This document shows, piece after piece, positions 15,880 to 23,782 of a stretch of DNA of 64,000 nt. Positions within the stretch are counted from its first letter, which is position 1. Every line of letters starts with the position of its first letter. The notes beneath the pieces are model-generated. The model was not told where the DNA came from. It saw only the letters and a program-made list of their open reading frames with translations, and did not search any database. The translations under genes were made by a program, and so were the position numbers. This DNA comes from Pyramidobacter piscolens (GTDB lineage: Bacteria > Synergistota > Synergistia > Synergistales > Dethiosulfovibrionaceae): assembly GCA_004558205.1 (NCBI GenBank), contig SFDM01000008.1, positions 1-64,000 of the forward strand. The letters run 5' to 3'.

Positions 15880-15939
15880 CCCGCAGCGCGAAACGTCCCT
15901 CCCGGCCCCACGGCCCGGAGGGACGTTTCGCGCTGCGGG
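15880..15939. terminator. 23-bp perfect hairpin downstream of the two-helix protein
   Basis: CCCGCAGCGCGAAACG continuing to CCTCC pairs perfectly over 23 bp with the arm ending GCGCTGCGGG; the loop is 14 nt. The plus strand lacks a T-run. The minus strand has GTGTTTTTTGG, so termination is more convincing leftward. It may act as a bidirectional barrier or mRNA stabiliser. Confidence 0.5.
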
Positions 15940-15989
15940 GCCTTCGGCCAAAGCGCTGGCTCCCGCGGTTCCATGCTCATACTGGTATA

Positions 15990-16250
15990 CTAACTCGCTT
16001 CAACGTGCTTAATATAGGACCGAAGATCAAAGTCAAAGGATTTCAACGCAAAGGTTGAACAGAAAGGACGCAAAGGAAAAACAAGACCTCAATTATTACC
16101 CCCCAAAAAACAAATTAGAGTGATAGAGATTCATGTATTTTGATTAATCTTTCGGTTTAAAAAGTCTTTCAAGTTTTTCCTTTGCGAACCTTTGCGCCCT
16201 TCGCGTTGAATTCCTTTGGCCTGGCTCTTCGATTTGATATTAATACTCTT
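15990..16250 (+). repeat. Family R element, copy R2
   Basis: Starts CAACGTGCTTAATATAGGAC and contains GAAGATCAAAGTCAAAGG and TTTCAACGCAAAGG. The AT-rich centre is followed by the inverted half ending GATTTGATATTAATA. The right terminus is shortened relative to R3 and R4. The flanking 16251-16499 holds a P remnant and the leader of the next gene. Confidence 0.85.
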
Positions 16251-16261
16251 TCGCGGCTAAA

Positions 16262-16322
16262 CGGCTTAATTGGAGACCGGGGCCATCCCGAGGTGTTTTT
16301 GTGTTTCAGCTGGTAAATCATT
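16262..16322 (-). repeat. Internally deleted family P remnant
   Basis: Reads TTGGAGACCGGGGCCATCCC, then after a short gap GTGTTTCAGCTGGTAAAT. These are the two ends of P elements (compare P3 start and P6 end) with the interior missing. Confidence 0.5.
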
Positions 16323-16499
16323 TCACTTCATTCTCGCGCGCGGATTCAAAAATCACGAACCGCCGCAGCCCTTCATAAAAACTTCACATTCCGCCGCTAT
16401 ACTCTCCCCATCGCGAAGGGAAAATAGGGCGGCACGCCCGCCCCTTCGGAACCATCCCGACACCTTTCGGGAAAAATGACCATGAAAGAGGTAATGATG

Positions 16500-17180
16500 A
16501 TGACCATGAATAAGAAGAAAGTTCTCGCTATTTCTCTTGGAGCGCTGATGAGCCTTTCGGCCACCGCCGGTTTCGCGGGGCAGAATCCCGGCGGCTGGGG
16601 AAGCAGGGGGCAGGGCATGATGAAGGGCTGCCCCGGAATGGGACAGGCCCCCATGGCGCGCCGACAGGCCCAGGCCCCCGTGACCCGGGACGCCTATGAG
16701 GAAATGCTGAACAAGTTCCTGGCGGAGAAAAAGATCGACGAGGCGGGCAAAGCGGCCCTGATGAGGCGTTACGACGCCGCGCAGGAGTTCTTCGCCGCCA
16801 GGGAAGCGGCTCAAGGAGCCCAGGAGAAAATCCGCGGCGGCTTCCAGTGCCCCACGGGACAGCCCCTGATGAACGGCGGGCATCACTGCCGCGGTCAGGG
16901 ACGGCACGGCATGAGAGACGGCCGCCAGGGCGTGGCGGCGGGACTCAGCATGAACGCCGCCGCCAATCCTCAGGCCCAGGCCTTCTGCCTCCGCAATCAG
17001 GACGGCACGGTCATGGACCGCGAGGCCTACGGCGCCAAGCTTGACAGCCTTGTGGAGGCCAAGACGCTTTCCGTCCAGGGCAAGGAAATCCTCATGAAGC
17101 GCTTCGACGCCGTGAAGGCCTACGTGGAAGGCGCCGGGGCGGCGGGTCTCCCCATGGGCCGCGGACAGTTCTGCCGGTAA
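16500..17180 (+). CDS. Secreted Met/Gly/Cys/His-rich protein with an internal repeat
   Basis: A 226-residue protein with a signal peptide (KKKVLAISLGALMSLSATAG, cleavage after AxA near residue 26). The mature part has a Met-Gly-Cys-rich start (GQGMMKGCPGMGQAPM), then two related helical repeats at about 61-100 and 171-210. These share the pattern R(D/E)AYxxxLxxxxxxK, then (K/R)RxDAxxxx. Between them is a CPTGQPLMNGGHHCRGQGRHG segment of unusual Cys/His/Met content. Probably periplasmic, and metal binding is plausible, but no family was recognised. The ATG at 16500 lies 8 nt after GAGG. Confidence 0.65.
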   Translation: MTMNKKKVLAISLGALMSLSATAGFAGQNPGGWGSRGQGMMKGCPGMGQAPMARRQAQAPVTRDAYEEMLNKFLAEKKIDEAGKAALMRRYDAAQEFFAAREAAQGAQEKIRGGFQCPTGQPLMNGGHHCRGQGRHGMRDGRQGVAAGLSMNAAANPQAQAFCLRNQDGTVMDREAYGAKLDSLVEAKTLSVQGKEILMKRFDAVKAYVEGAGAAGLPMGRGQFCR

Positions 17181-17287
17181 AACGCGCCCCTATAGGTCAG
17201 TAAAAGACAAGACCTTACTCCACTTTAAATCACAATTTCACCGAGCGCCCAAGATGGAGAAGTAGTATTTGCCCATCAGTATCATAC

Positions 17288-17565
17288 CAATTCGCATTCA
17301 ACGTGCTTAATTCCTGACTGAAGATCAAAGCCAAAGGATTTCAACGCAAAGGCTGAAGAGAAAGGGTGCAAAGGACGCAAAAGAAAAACAAGGCCCAAAT
17401 TGCTAATAAAAAATGAATTATCGTGATGTAATTTATGGATTTTACTTGGTTTTGCGGTTCTAAAGGTCTTTCAAGGTTTTCCTTTGCGAACCTTTGCGCC
17501 CTTTGCGTTGAAATCTTTTGACGTGGCTCTTCGATTTGATATTAAGCACGTCAATAGAGAATTAG
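17288..17565 (+). repeat. Family R element, copy R3 (most complete)
   Basis: 278 bp. The left end CAATTCGCATTCAACGTGC and the right end GCACGTCAATAGAGAATTA are inverted. The first 75 bp or so pair imperfectly with the last 75. GCAAAGG boxes occur in both arms. It lies between the secreted protein and the coaBC terminator. Confidence 0.88.
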
Positions 17566-17597
17566 TGCCAGACACAATCCAACTCCCTGTAAATAAA

Positions 17598-17655
17598 CGG
17601 GCGCGGAAGCTTTCCTCCTTGCGGAGGGGCTTCCGCGCCCGTTTTGGCGTTTTTC
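17598..17655. terminator. Terminator of coaBC
   Basis: CGGGCGCGGAAGC / GCTTCCGCGCCCG with inner CCTCC/GGAGG. T-rich tails occur on both sides (TTTTGGCGTTTTTC and TTTATTTAC). Confidence 0.8.
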
Positions 17656-17679
17656 TTCTGCGTTTTTCGCGCCGCCGCT

Positions 17680-18888
17680 TTAGGCTTTCCGCGCGGCGCG
17701 GCGGGCCTTCATGATCTCGTCCAGGAGACGGTCAGCCGCTTCCTCCTTCGACATGATGGGCAGGGCCGTTTCGCCGTCCCGGGTGATCAGCGTCAGCACG
17801 TTGGTGTCCACGCCGAAGCCGGCGCCTTCCACTTTCAGGTTATTCGCGGCGATCATCTGGACGTTCTTTTTGACCAGCTTGGCCCGCGAGTTCTCGACCA
17901 TGTTCTGCGTTTCCATGGAAAAGCCGCAGATGTACTGGCCTTCCGCGCGGTGCTCGCCCAGATACTTCAGGATATCCTGAGTCCGTTCCAGGGCCAGGGA
18001 CAGGTCGCCGTCCTTCTTCTTGATCTTGTCCTCGGCCACCGTGGCGGGGCGGTAGTCGGCCACGGCGGCGGCCTTCACGACGATGGTGCTCCCGGCGAAG
18101 CGCTCCCTGACGGCCTCGAACATCTCCTGCGCCGAGGCCACGTCCACCACTTCCATAAAGGGCGGCTTCTTCAAATTCACCGGCCCCGAGACCAGCTGCA
18201 CATAGGCGCCCCGCGCCGCGGCGGCCTTCGCGACGGCGTAGCCCATGCGGCCGCTGGAATGGTTCGTAATGTAGCGCACGGGATCGAGGGCCTCGCGCGT
18301 GGGGCCCGCAGTGACCAGTACACGCTCGCCCTCCATATCGCGCTCGTGGGCCAGGAAATGGAGCGCCACTTCCAGGATATCCTCAGGCTCGGGCATTTTC
18401 CCGCGTCCCACAGCGCCGCAGGCGAGACGCCCCCATTCAGGCTCCATCACGTACCAGCCGTAGCGCCGGAGCGTCTCCAGGTTATCCTGAGTGACGGGAT
18501 TTTCATACATGTGGGTGTTCATGGCCGGCACAAGCACCTTCACGCGGCAGCAGGCCAGCGCGGTGGTGGTCAGCACGTCGTCGGCGACGCCATGGGCCAG
18601 CTTGGCCGCAGCGTCAGCCGACGCAGGAGCGACCAGCAGCAGGTCCGCTCCCTCGGCCAGAGCAATATGCTGCACCTTCGAAGGGTCGCCCCGGTCGAAG
18701 GTGTCGGTATGGACCCGGTGTCCCGTCAGCGTTTCAAAGGTCAGAGGCGCGATGAACCGTTCGGCGTTCCGCGTCATCAGCACGTGGACCTCGCAGCCCT
18801 GCTTGACCAGCGCCGACGCCAGCGACGCCGATTTATAGGCGGCGATGCCGCCGCAGACGCCGAGCAGAATTTTTTTCCCCTTCAGCAT
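17680..18888 (-). CDS. coaBC: Phosphopantothenoylcysteine decarboxylase / phosphopantothenate-cysteine ligase
   Basis: A 402-residue bifunctional coenzyme A biosynthesis enzyme. The N-terminal CoaC flavoprotein half (1-185) has KILLGVCGGIAAYKSA, the PAMNTHMYENP motif and the catalytic-Cys region RLACGAVGRGKMPE. The C-terminal CoaB half starts at VLVTAGPTREALDPVR with the ITNHSSGRMG and AAVADYRP motifs. Residues needed for both steps are present and the length is normal. The ATG at 18888 follows GGAGG by 9 nt. It is divergent from coaX, pairing two CoA-pathway genes. Confidence 0.96.
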   Translation of the reverse strand: MLKGKKILLGVCGGIAAYKSASLASALVKQGCEVHVLMTRNAERFIAPLTFETLTGHRVHTDTFDRGDPSKVQHIALAEGADLLLVAPASADAAAKLAHGVADDVLTTTALACCRVKVLVPAMNTHMYENPVTQDNLETLRRYGWYVMEPEWGRLACGAVGRGKMPEPEDILEVALHFLAHERDMEGERVLVTAGPTREALDPVRYITNHSSGRMGYAVAKAAAARGAYVQLVSGPVNLKKPPFMEVVDVASAQEMFEAVRERFAGSTIVVKAAAVADYRPATVAEDKIKKKDGDLSLALERTQDILKYLGEHRAEGQYICGFSMETQNMVENSRAKLVKKNVQMIAANNLKVEGAGFGVDTNVLTLITRDGETALPIMSKEEAADRLLDEIMKARRAARKA

Positions 18889-18930
18889 TCTTTCCATCCT
18901 CCTTATTTTTCATGATTCCTCTTTGGGCGT

Positions 18931-18939
18931 AGTATAGCA
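18931..18939 (-). promoter_or_regulatory. Possible extended -10 promoter of coaBC
   Basis: TGC-TATACT (extended -10 form) on the minus strand. No good -35 is visible at the right distance. Confidence 0.4.
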
Positions 18940-18988
18940 AAAAAAAGGAACGCGCGCCTTACCAGCCTCGCCCCGGCAAAAAAAACAG

Positions 18989-19016
18989 TTGCGAAAAAAC
19001 GTTTTTTTATTATACT
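18989..19016 (+). promoter_or_regulatory. Predicted promoter of coaX
   Basis: TTGCGA - 16 bp - TATACT, 89 bp before the coaX start codon. Confidence 0.6.
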
Positions 19017-19105
19017 CTATGAAGTTCAGGATCCGAATCTGACAGACTATCTCGGAAATCATGGGAACGAAAAATCCGCGTTTTATTTTTAGAGGGAGGG
19101 CCAGC

Positions 19106-19885
19106 ATGTTTCTCGCAGTGGACGTAGGCAACACCAATATAGTACTGGGCTGTTACGAAGGAAAGAAGAGGTTCTTCACCGCGCGGCTCGCCAGCGACAG
19201 CCGCAGGACGGAAGACGAGTACGCCATCATCATCGAGGGCATTTTGAAGATGCACGGCATCAGCCTTGACCAGGTCGACGACGGAATTATCAGCTCCGTG
19301 GTGCCCGTGCTGAGAAAGGTGCTCTCCGACGCCTTCTACCTGCTGAAAAAGAAGAAGATGCTGGTGGTCAGCCTCAAACTGAACCTGGGGCTGAAGATCC
19401 GCATCGACACCCCCGAGCTGCTGGGCAGCGACCGCATCGTCGACGCCGTGTCCGCCATGGCGAAGTACCCACTGCCGCTGATGATCCTCGACCTGGGCAC
19501 CTGCACAACCCTTTCGGTGGTGGACAGGGAGGGCAATTACCGCGGCGGCATGATCATGCCGGGACTGAGGATTTCCGCCGACGCGCTGGGATCCAGGACA
19601 GCGCAGCTGCCCTACATCAACATCGAGACGCCGCCCCGCCTGATAGAGACCAATACGGTGGCATGCATGCAGTCGGGCATCGTCTACGGCCACGCGGCGA
19701 TGATCGACGGGCTGATCGAGAGGACCGAAGAGGTTCTGGGCGCTCCGGCGTCGGTGATCATCACGGGCGGCATGGCGTCCAAGATCGTCAAGCTCTGCCG
19801 GAAAAAAATCATCCTCGACGAGAACCTGCTCCTTGACGGCCTGCAGATCCTTTACGAGAGAAATAAAAACGCGCCGAGAGATTAG
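19106..19885 (+). CDS. coaX: Type III pantothenate kinase
   Basis: A 259-residue ASKHA-fold kinase that phosphorylates pantothenate in the first step of CoA synthesis. It shows the N-terminal phosphate loop DVGNTNIVLG (residues 5-14), the pantothenate-site region TPELLGSDRIVDAV, the DLGTCTTLSVVD motif and a C-terminal ITGGMASK segment. Length is standard. The start at 19106 follows GGAGGG. Type III enzymes are not feedback-inhibited by CoA (family knowledge). Confidence 0.95.
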   Translation: MFLAVDVGNTNIVLGCYEGKKRFFTARLASDSRRTEDEYAIIIEGILKMHGISLDQVDDGIISSVVPVLRKVLSDAFYLLKKKKMLVVSLKLNLGLKIRIDTPELLGSDRIVDAVSAMAKYPLPLMILDLGTCTTLSVVDREGNYRGGMIMPGLRISADALGSRTAQLPYINIETPPRLIETNTVACMQSGIVYGHAAMIDGLIERTEEVLGAPASVIITGGMASKIVKLCRKKIILDENLLLDGLQILYERNKNAPRD

Positions 19886-19916
19886 ACGATAATTGGACTT
19901 TACTAAATTCACATAT

Positions 19917-19945
19917 TTGACAAAAAAGTATTTTAAGAATATGAT
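19917..19945 (+). promoter_or_regulatory. Predicted promoter of the ankyrin-repeat gene
   Basis: Consensus TTGACA, 17-bp spacer, TATGAT, 91 bp before the ATG. Confidence 0.75.
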
Positions 19946-20035
19946 AAGAGCTAACCTCCTGAACGCCGCGCTTTTTTAAAAAACGGCGCGCGGAAAGGGG
20001 ACAGCAGATCTCCGATTTTGAAAGGAAAATGCCCC

Positions 20036-21007
20036 ATGTCTGTACGTATGATCTCGCGTTCATTCCTGGCTTTTGCGGCGCTTTGCATCTGCGCGGCCAC
20101 GCTGGCGGCCGCTCCGATGGTCAGCCATAGCGAATTTCTGGATCTCTGCGCCACGGGAAAGCTCTCTCAGGTAGGCGTCGCCGTTAAAAGGGGCGCCGAC
20201 GTCGGCAGGATCGACGAGAACGGCACAAGCCCCCTGCTCTGTGCCGCCAGGGAACAGGACGATCCACGCGTTATCGAGTACCTGGTCGACAAGGGGGCCG
20301 ACATCAACGCAGCCAACCCTCAGGGGATGACGCCGCTGATGGTGGCCGCCATGCACAACCCGCGCACCAACATCATCACGGCGCTGATCTCCCGCGGCGC
20401 GAAACCCGCGGCGCTCGACCCCATGGGACACAGCGCCGTCTACTACGCGGCCCGCTACAACAAGTCGCCGGCAGTCCTGACCCGGCTGCTGATCGCCCTC
20501 GGCAACGTGAACTACCGCACCGAGACGGGCTACACCGCCATGATGGCCGCCGCGCAGAACCCCAACGCCAAGATGACCGAAGCCCTGCTGAGGTCGGGCG
20601 GCAGCGTCAAAATCCGCGACGCCCACGGCCGGACGGCGCTGAGCTACGCCGCCGCTTTCAACAGCAATCCCGCCGTCCTGTCGCTGATCATCCGCGAAGG
20701 AGGCGCCGTCAACGACGCCGACTCATCGGGCATGACGCCGCTGATGTACGCCGCGTCACGCAACCCCAGCGCCGAAGTCCTGAAGGAACTGATCGACAGC
20801 GGCGCTAACGTCAGGCTTCGCGACAAGGAAGACATGACCGCGCTGATGCACGCCGCGCGCACCGGCGCCAACCCGCAAGTCCTGGAGCTGCTGCTGGACA
20901 GCGGTGCCGACAAATCCGCCGCCACGGAGGAAGGCAAAAAAGCCGTCGATTTCGCCGAGATGAACCCCCGGATCAGCAACAGCGGCGTGTTTGAACGGCT
21001 CAGATAA
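20036..21007 (+). CDS. Exported ankyrin-repeat protein
   Basis: A 323-residue protein with a signal peptide (ISRSFLAFAALCICAATLAA), then seven to eight ankyrin repeats. Each has a recognisable NGTSPLLCAA, GMTPLMVAA, GYTAMMAAA, GRTALSYAA, GMTPLMYAA or DMTALMHAA turn, and the repeats fill the rest of the chain. Probably a periplasmic protein-protein interaction module; the partner is unknown. It has its own strong promoter. The ATG at 20036 is preferred over an upstream in-frame ATG on ribosome-site spacing (AAAGGA, 9-10 nt). Confidence 0.88.
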   Translation: MSVRMISRSFLAFAALCICAATLAAAPMVSHSEFLDLCATGKLSQVGVAVKRGADVGRIDENGTSPLLCAAREQDDPRVIEYLVDKGADINAANPQGMTPLMVAAMHNPRTNIITALISRGAKPAALDPMGHSAVYYAARYNKSPAVLTRLLIALGNVNYRTETGYTAMMAAAQNPNAKMTEALLRSGGSVKIRDAHGRTALSYAAAFNSNPAVLSLIIREGGAVNDADSSGMTPLMYAASRNPSAEVLKELIDSGANVRLRDKEDMTALMHAARTGANPQVLELLLDSGADKSAATEEGKKAVDFAEMNPRISNSGVFERLR

Positions 21008-21033
21008 AACAGGTCCCCCCCGCGCCGGACCTC

Positions 21034-21066
21034 CGCGCTTTCCCGCGAAAAACGCGGGAAAGCGCG
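21034..21066. terminator. Perfect 14-bp hairpin after the ankyrin gene
   Basis: CGCGCTTTCCCGCG-AAAAA-CGCGGGAAAGCGCG. There is no T-run on either side, so factor-independent termination is uncertain. Confidence 0.45.
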
Positions 21067-21099
21067 CCGCCTCTCGATCCTTACCGCCACAACTGAATA

Positions 21100-21139
21100 G
21101 GACAGTTCGAAACCATCCTGTCCCAAAACAAAACTATGG
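21100..21139 (+). promoter_or_regulatory. Candidate preQ1-I riboswitch aptamer
   Basis: Stem GGACAG/CTGTCC closes a 12-nt loop that begins TTC, then comes an A-rich tail CCAAAACAAAACTATGG. Loop CCAT can pair with tail ATGG to form the class I pseudoknot. Stem length, loop length, the TTC opening and the AAAACTA tail match known preQ1-I aptamers. It lies upstream of an intrinsic terminator and of two queuosine-pathway genes (queT, queF), where such switches belong. Confidence 0.6.
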
Positions 21140-21183
21140 AACCGCGGCGCTCCCCCTTCCAGGGAGGCGCCGCAGTGGAGGAT

Positions 21184-21215
21184 GGAGAGCTGCGCGATCT
21201 GGCTCTCCTTTTTTT
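21184..21215 (+). terminator. Leader terminator between the aptamer and queT
   Basis: GGAGAGC/GGCTCTCC stem followed by seven T residues, 39 bp before the queT start. It is the expected expression platform for the upstream aptamer. Confidence 0.8.
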
Positions 21216-21253
21216 GCGTCTTTCGCGAGAAAGACCTCTGGAGATTTTCGTTG

Positions 21254-21847
21254 ATGAAAAAAAATTACACCGCTACAGAAAAACTCACAATTTCCGCGCT
21301 GGTCATCGCCCTCTACGCGGCCGTCATGCTTTCCACCCAGAGCTTCGCCTTCGGACAGTACCAGATCCGTATCGCCACGGCGCTCTACTCCCTCAGCGCC
21401 CTGTTCCCCTTCCTCGTGATTCCCCTGGGGCTGGCCAACTTTCTCAGCAACGCGCTGATAGGCGGCCTCGGCATTTTCGATATGGTGGGCGGCGTGCTGG
21501 TGGGCCTCGCCACAAGCGGCGCCGTGCTTCTGGCCTCCCGCACCAGGATCCCCGGCCTGCTGACGGGAGCGGCCATCACGCTGATCCCCGGGCTGGCCGT
21601 GCCCATCTGGCTTTCCTGGATCCTGAACGTGCCCTACCCCATCCTGGCCGTCAGCCTGGTCGGCGGTCAGATCATCCCAGGGCTCTGCGGCGCGGCCATC
21701 GTCACGGCGCTCAAAAACAGGCTCCGCGAAGCTTCGCCTTCAGGAACGCGGCTCGGCGCGGAAGACCGTGCCGAAGCGCAGAAAGGAAGAGAGCATCATG
21801 TCCCGAACCCCAGAAGAGATGAAAGAACTTTCGCTGCTCGGCCATAA
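21254..21847 (+). CDS. queT: QueT-type queuosine-precursor transporter (ECF S component)
   Basis: A 197-residue membrane protein with about six helices. QueT hallmarks include EKLTISALVIALYAAVML, the FAFGQYQIRIATALY ligand-site segment, FLSNALIGGLGIFD and late GGQIIPGLCGAA. It would import preQ0/preQ1 with a shared ECF energy module that is not in this window. The ATG at 21254 lies 10 nt after GGAG. Its last 50 bp overlap queF in another frame, which suggests coupled translation. The soluble C-terminal tail is polar and unlike the family, perhaps an artefact of the overlap. Confidence 0.85.
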   Translation: MKKNYTATEKLTISALVIALYAAVMLSTQSFAFGQYQIRIATALYSLSALFPFLVIPLGLANFLSNALIGGLGIFDMVGGVLVGLATSGAVLLASRTRIPGLLTGAAITLIPGLAVPIWLSWILNVPYPILAVSLVGGQIIPGLCGAAIVTALKNRLREASPSGTRLGAEDRAEAQKGREHHVPNPRRDERTFAARP

Positions 21848-22292
21848 GACGGCCTACCGCAGCGACTACGCGCCGGAAGCGCTCGAATCGTTCCCCAACA
21901 AACACCCCCAGAGGGATTATTTCGTGAAGTTCAACTGCCCCGAGTTCACCAGCCTGTGCCCCATGACGGGACAGCCCGATTTCGCCACGATCTACATCTC
22001 CTACGTCCCCGACCAGAGGCTTGTGGAAAGCAAGTCGCTCAAGCTCTACCTGTTCAGCTTCCGCAACCACGGCGACTTCCACGAAGACTGCGTCAACATC
22101 ATCATGGAAGACCTGATCAAACTGATAGACCCCAAATACATCGAAGTCTGGGGCAAGTTCACGCCCCGCGGCGGCCTGAGCATCGACCCCTACTGCAACC
22201 ACGGCAAGAAGGGCACCCCCTGGGCCGAAACGGCGGAAAAGCGCCTGCACTTCCACGACATGGCCCCCGAGACCGTGGACTACCGGAAGTAG
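21798..22292 (+). CDS. queF: NADPH-dependent 7-cyano-7-deazaguanine reductase
   Basis: A 164-residue T-fold nitrile reductase converting preQ0 to preQ1 in queuosine synthesis. The catalytic pair Cys54 and Asp61 is in FTSLCPMTGQPDFATI, the QueF motif ESKSLKLYLFSFRNHGDFHE follows at 77-96, and the substrate Glu/His are in place. It is the short single-domain (YkvM) type. The start at 21798 follows GAAAGGAAGAG inside the end of queT. Regulation is probably by the upstream preQ1 switch. Confidence 0.95.
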   Translation: MSRTPEEMKELSLLGHKTAYRSDYAPEALESFPNKHPQRDYFVKFNCPEFTSLCPMTGQPDFATIYISYVPDQRLVESKSLKLYLFSFRNHGDFHEDCVNIIMEDLIKLIDPKYIEVWGKFTPRGGLSIDPYCNHGKKGTPWAETAEKRLHFHDMAPETVDYRK

Positions 22293-22314
22293 AGAGATCG
22301 TTTCATGACGAAAA

Positions 22315-22356
22315 GGGGAGATCCCGCGCGAATCCGCGAGGTCTCCCCCATTTTTG
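22315..22356 (+). terminator. Terminator of queT-queF
   Basis: GGGGAGA...TCTCCCC with inner CGCG/CGCG, followed by ATTTTTG. Confidence 0.8.
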
Positions 22357-22429
22357 CGCCCTATTCCATCAAGAAGGGCCCTGTTCCACGTGGAACATTT
22401 TATACTCTTTCACAGCGTGCGGCTTATAA

Positions 22430-22708
22430 CAATTCGCATTCAACACGCTTCATGTCGGGCTGAAGATCAAAGTCAAAGGATTTCAACGCAAAGGTTTCAG
22501 AGAAAGGGCGCAAAGGACGCAAAGGGAAACAAGACCTAAATTATTAACCAAAAAACGAAGTAGTGTGATGATAATTTACAGATTTTGATTAATTTTACGG
22601 TTCTAAAAGCCTTTCAAGGTTTTCCTTTACGAACCTTTGCGCCCTTGGCGTTGAAATCTTTTGACGCGGCCCCTCGATTTAATATTAAGCACGTCAATGG
22701 AGAATTAG
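22430..22708 (+). repeat. Family R element, copy R4
   Basis: 279 bp, near-identical in layout to R3. The ends are CAATTCGCATTCAACACGCT and GCACGTCAATGGAGAATTAG. It is followed directly by family P copy P3. Confidence 0.88.
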
Positions 22709-22857
22709 TATTAATTGGAGACGGGGGCCGCCCCAAGGGCCATTCAGCCGCTGAAGACGATCTCGGCCTATTCGGCCTGCCTATACTCGCTTTGCGGATA
22801 CCCTCGGGCCGTCCCCTCAGAAGCGGTTCACTGTTTTAATGGCAAAACAGCATTAAT
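22709..22857 (-). repeat. Family P hairpin element, copy P3
   Basis: Inverted relative to P1 and P4. It contains CGATCTCGGCCTATTCGGCC, TGCCTATACTCGC and the arms GGGCCATTCAG and CCCTCGGGCCGTCCCCTCAG. It ends GTTTTAATGGCAAAACAGC, as does P1 (there CTATTTTAATGGCGAAACA). Confidence 0.88.
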
Positions 22858-22881
22858 TTCCGCCGGATGGAGCGCCGAAGG

Positions 22882-23241
22882 CTATTTCCGCGCCGGCGTG
22901 TACTGGATGACCGCCATGAACCGCAAGTCCTCGCCGCCGGTGTTCATCAGCGCGTGAGACTCGCCGTCGGGACAGTGCCCCATATCGCCCGGCTTCACCT
23001 CGCGGAGCGTGCCGTTGTCGTCGATAGTTCCCGTGCCGCTCAGGATATAATAGGTCTCGAAGTCGCCCTCATGCTGGTGCTTGCCGATGGACGCGCCGGG
23101 AGCCAGAGTCCCCACGGCGAACATGCGTCCCGCGCCGTGCAGTTCCTCGGCTTCCAGAAGGTGCCTGAGCGTCAGGGTTCCCGTGCCGCCCTTGAAGTCG
23201 TGGAGCTGCGTAATTTTCATGTCTTCCGATTTGCGAATCAT
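22882..23241 (-). CDS. Cupin domain protein
   Basis: A 119-residue single-domain cupin. Motif 1 GKHQHEGDFETYYILSGTG and motif 2 PGDMGHCPDGESHALMNTG supply the usual His/Glu/His metal ligands. Small cupins of this type bind a metal and a sugar- or acid-like ligand; the reaction cannot be assigned. GGAGG lies 8 nt before the ATG. It precedes, on the minus strand, nothing but repeats, and it follows the C_GCAxxG protein gene by 22 bp, so the two are probably one operon. Confidence 0.85.
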   Translation of the reverse strand: MIRKSEDMKITQLHDFKGGTGTLTLRHLLEAEELHGAGRMFAVGTLAPGASIGKHQHEGDFETYYILSGTGTIDDNGTLREVKPGDMGHCPDGESHALMNTGGEDLRFMAVIQYTPARK

Positions 23242-23263
23242 AGGTCGTTCCTCCTCGATAGGG

Positions 23264-23782
23264 TTATTTTCCGCCGGCGCAGTCCCACTTGCGCCGGTCC
23301 AGGTCGATGCCGTTCTCGTGCAGGATGCCCCAGACCATCTCCAACGTCCCCGCGATGACGCTGGGGCAGGTGGCCTTTTTCAGCTCCAGGTCGTCGTGGA
23401 CGATTTCCTCGCATACCGTGGACTTCCAATAGGCCTCGAAGGTCTTCACCAGCGCCGTCGTCAAGTTTCTCAGCTGGGCGCTGCGCGGATCTTCGGCGGT
23501 TCCCTTGCCGAGATAGAGCCCCAGAAGCGCGGCGCCCCCGCAGAGCGCGCCGCAGGTCCCGCCGCAGCCGAAGCCGCCGCAGAAGCCGCTCATGGCCCGC
23601 ATCAGTTCCGTGGAGTCCTTCATTCCAAGACGGTCCATGCCCACCTTCAACACAGTCTGAGAACAGCAAAAGTTCTGATCCTTGTGATAAACCCGCACCC
23701 GTTCGTCCAGCGACTCGAGCCAGGGATCAGCCTGGCCGCCGTTTTCGGAACAGCAGGCGCAGTTGCCGGTGCATTCAGACAT
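23264..23782 (-). CDS. C_GCAxxG_C_C family redox protein
   Basis: A 172-residue Cys-rich cytoplasmic protein with the family signature: an upstream FCCSQTVL, then GFGCGGTCGALCGG near residues 70-84 and a later STVCEEIV. There is also an N-terminal CTGNCACC cluster. Members are predicted iron- or selenium-related redox proteins of anaerobes, of unknown reaction. It is cotranscribed with the cupin just downstream. Its start at 23782 has a reasonable AGAGAGGA site. Confidence 0.8.
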   Translation of the reverse strand: MSECTGNCACCSENGGQADPWLESLDERVRVYHKDQNFCCSQTVLKVGMDRLGMKDSTELMRAMSGFCGGFGCGGTCGALCGGAALLGLYLGKGTAEDPRSAQLRNLTTALVKTFEAYWKSTVCEEIVHDDLELKKATCPSVIAGTLEMVWGILHENGIDLDRRKWDCAGGK

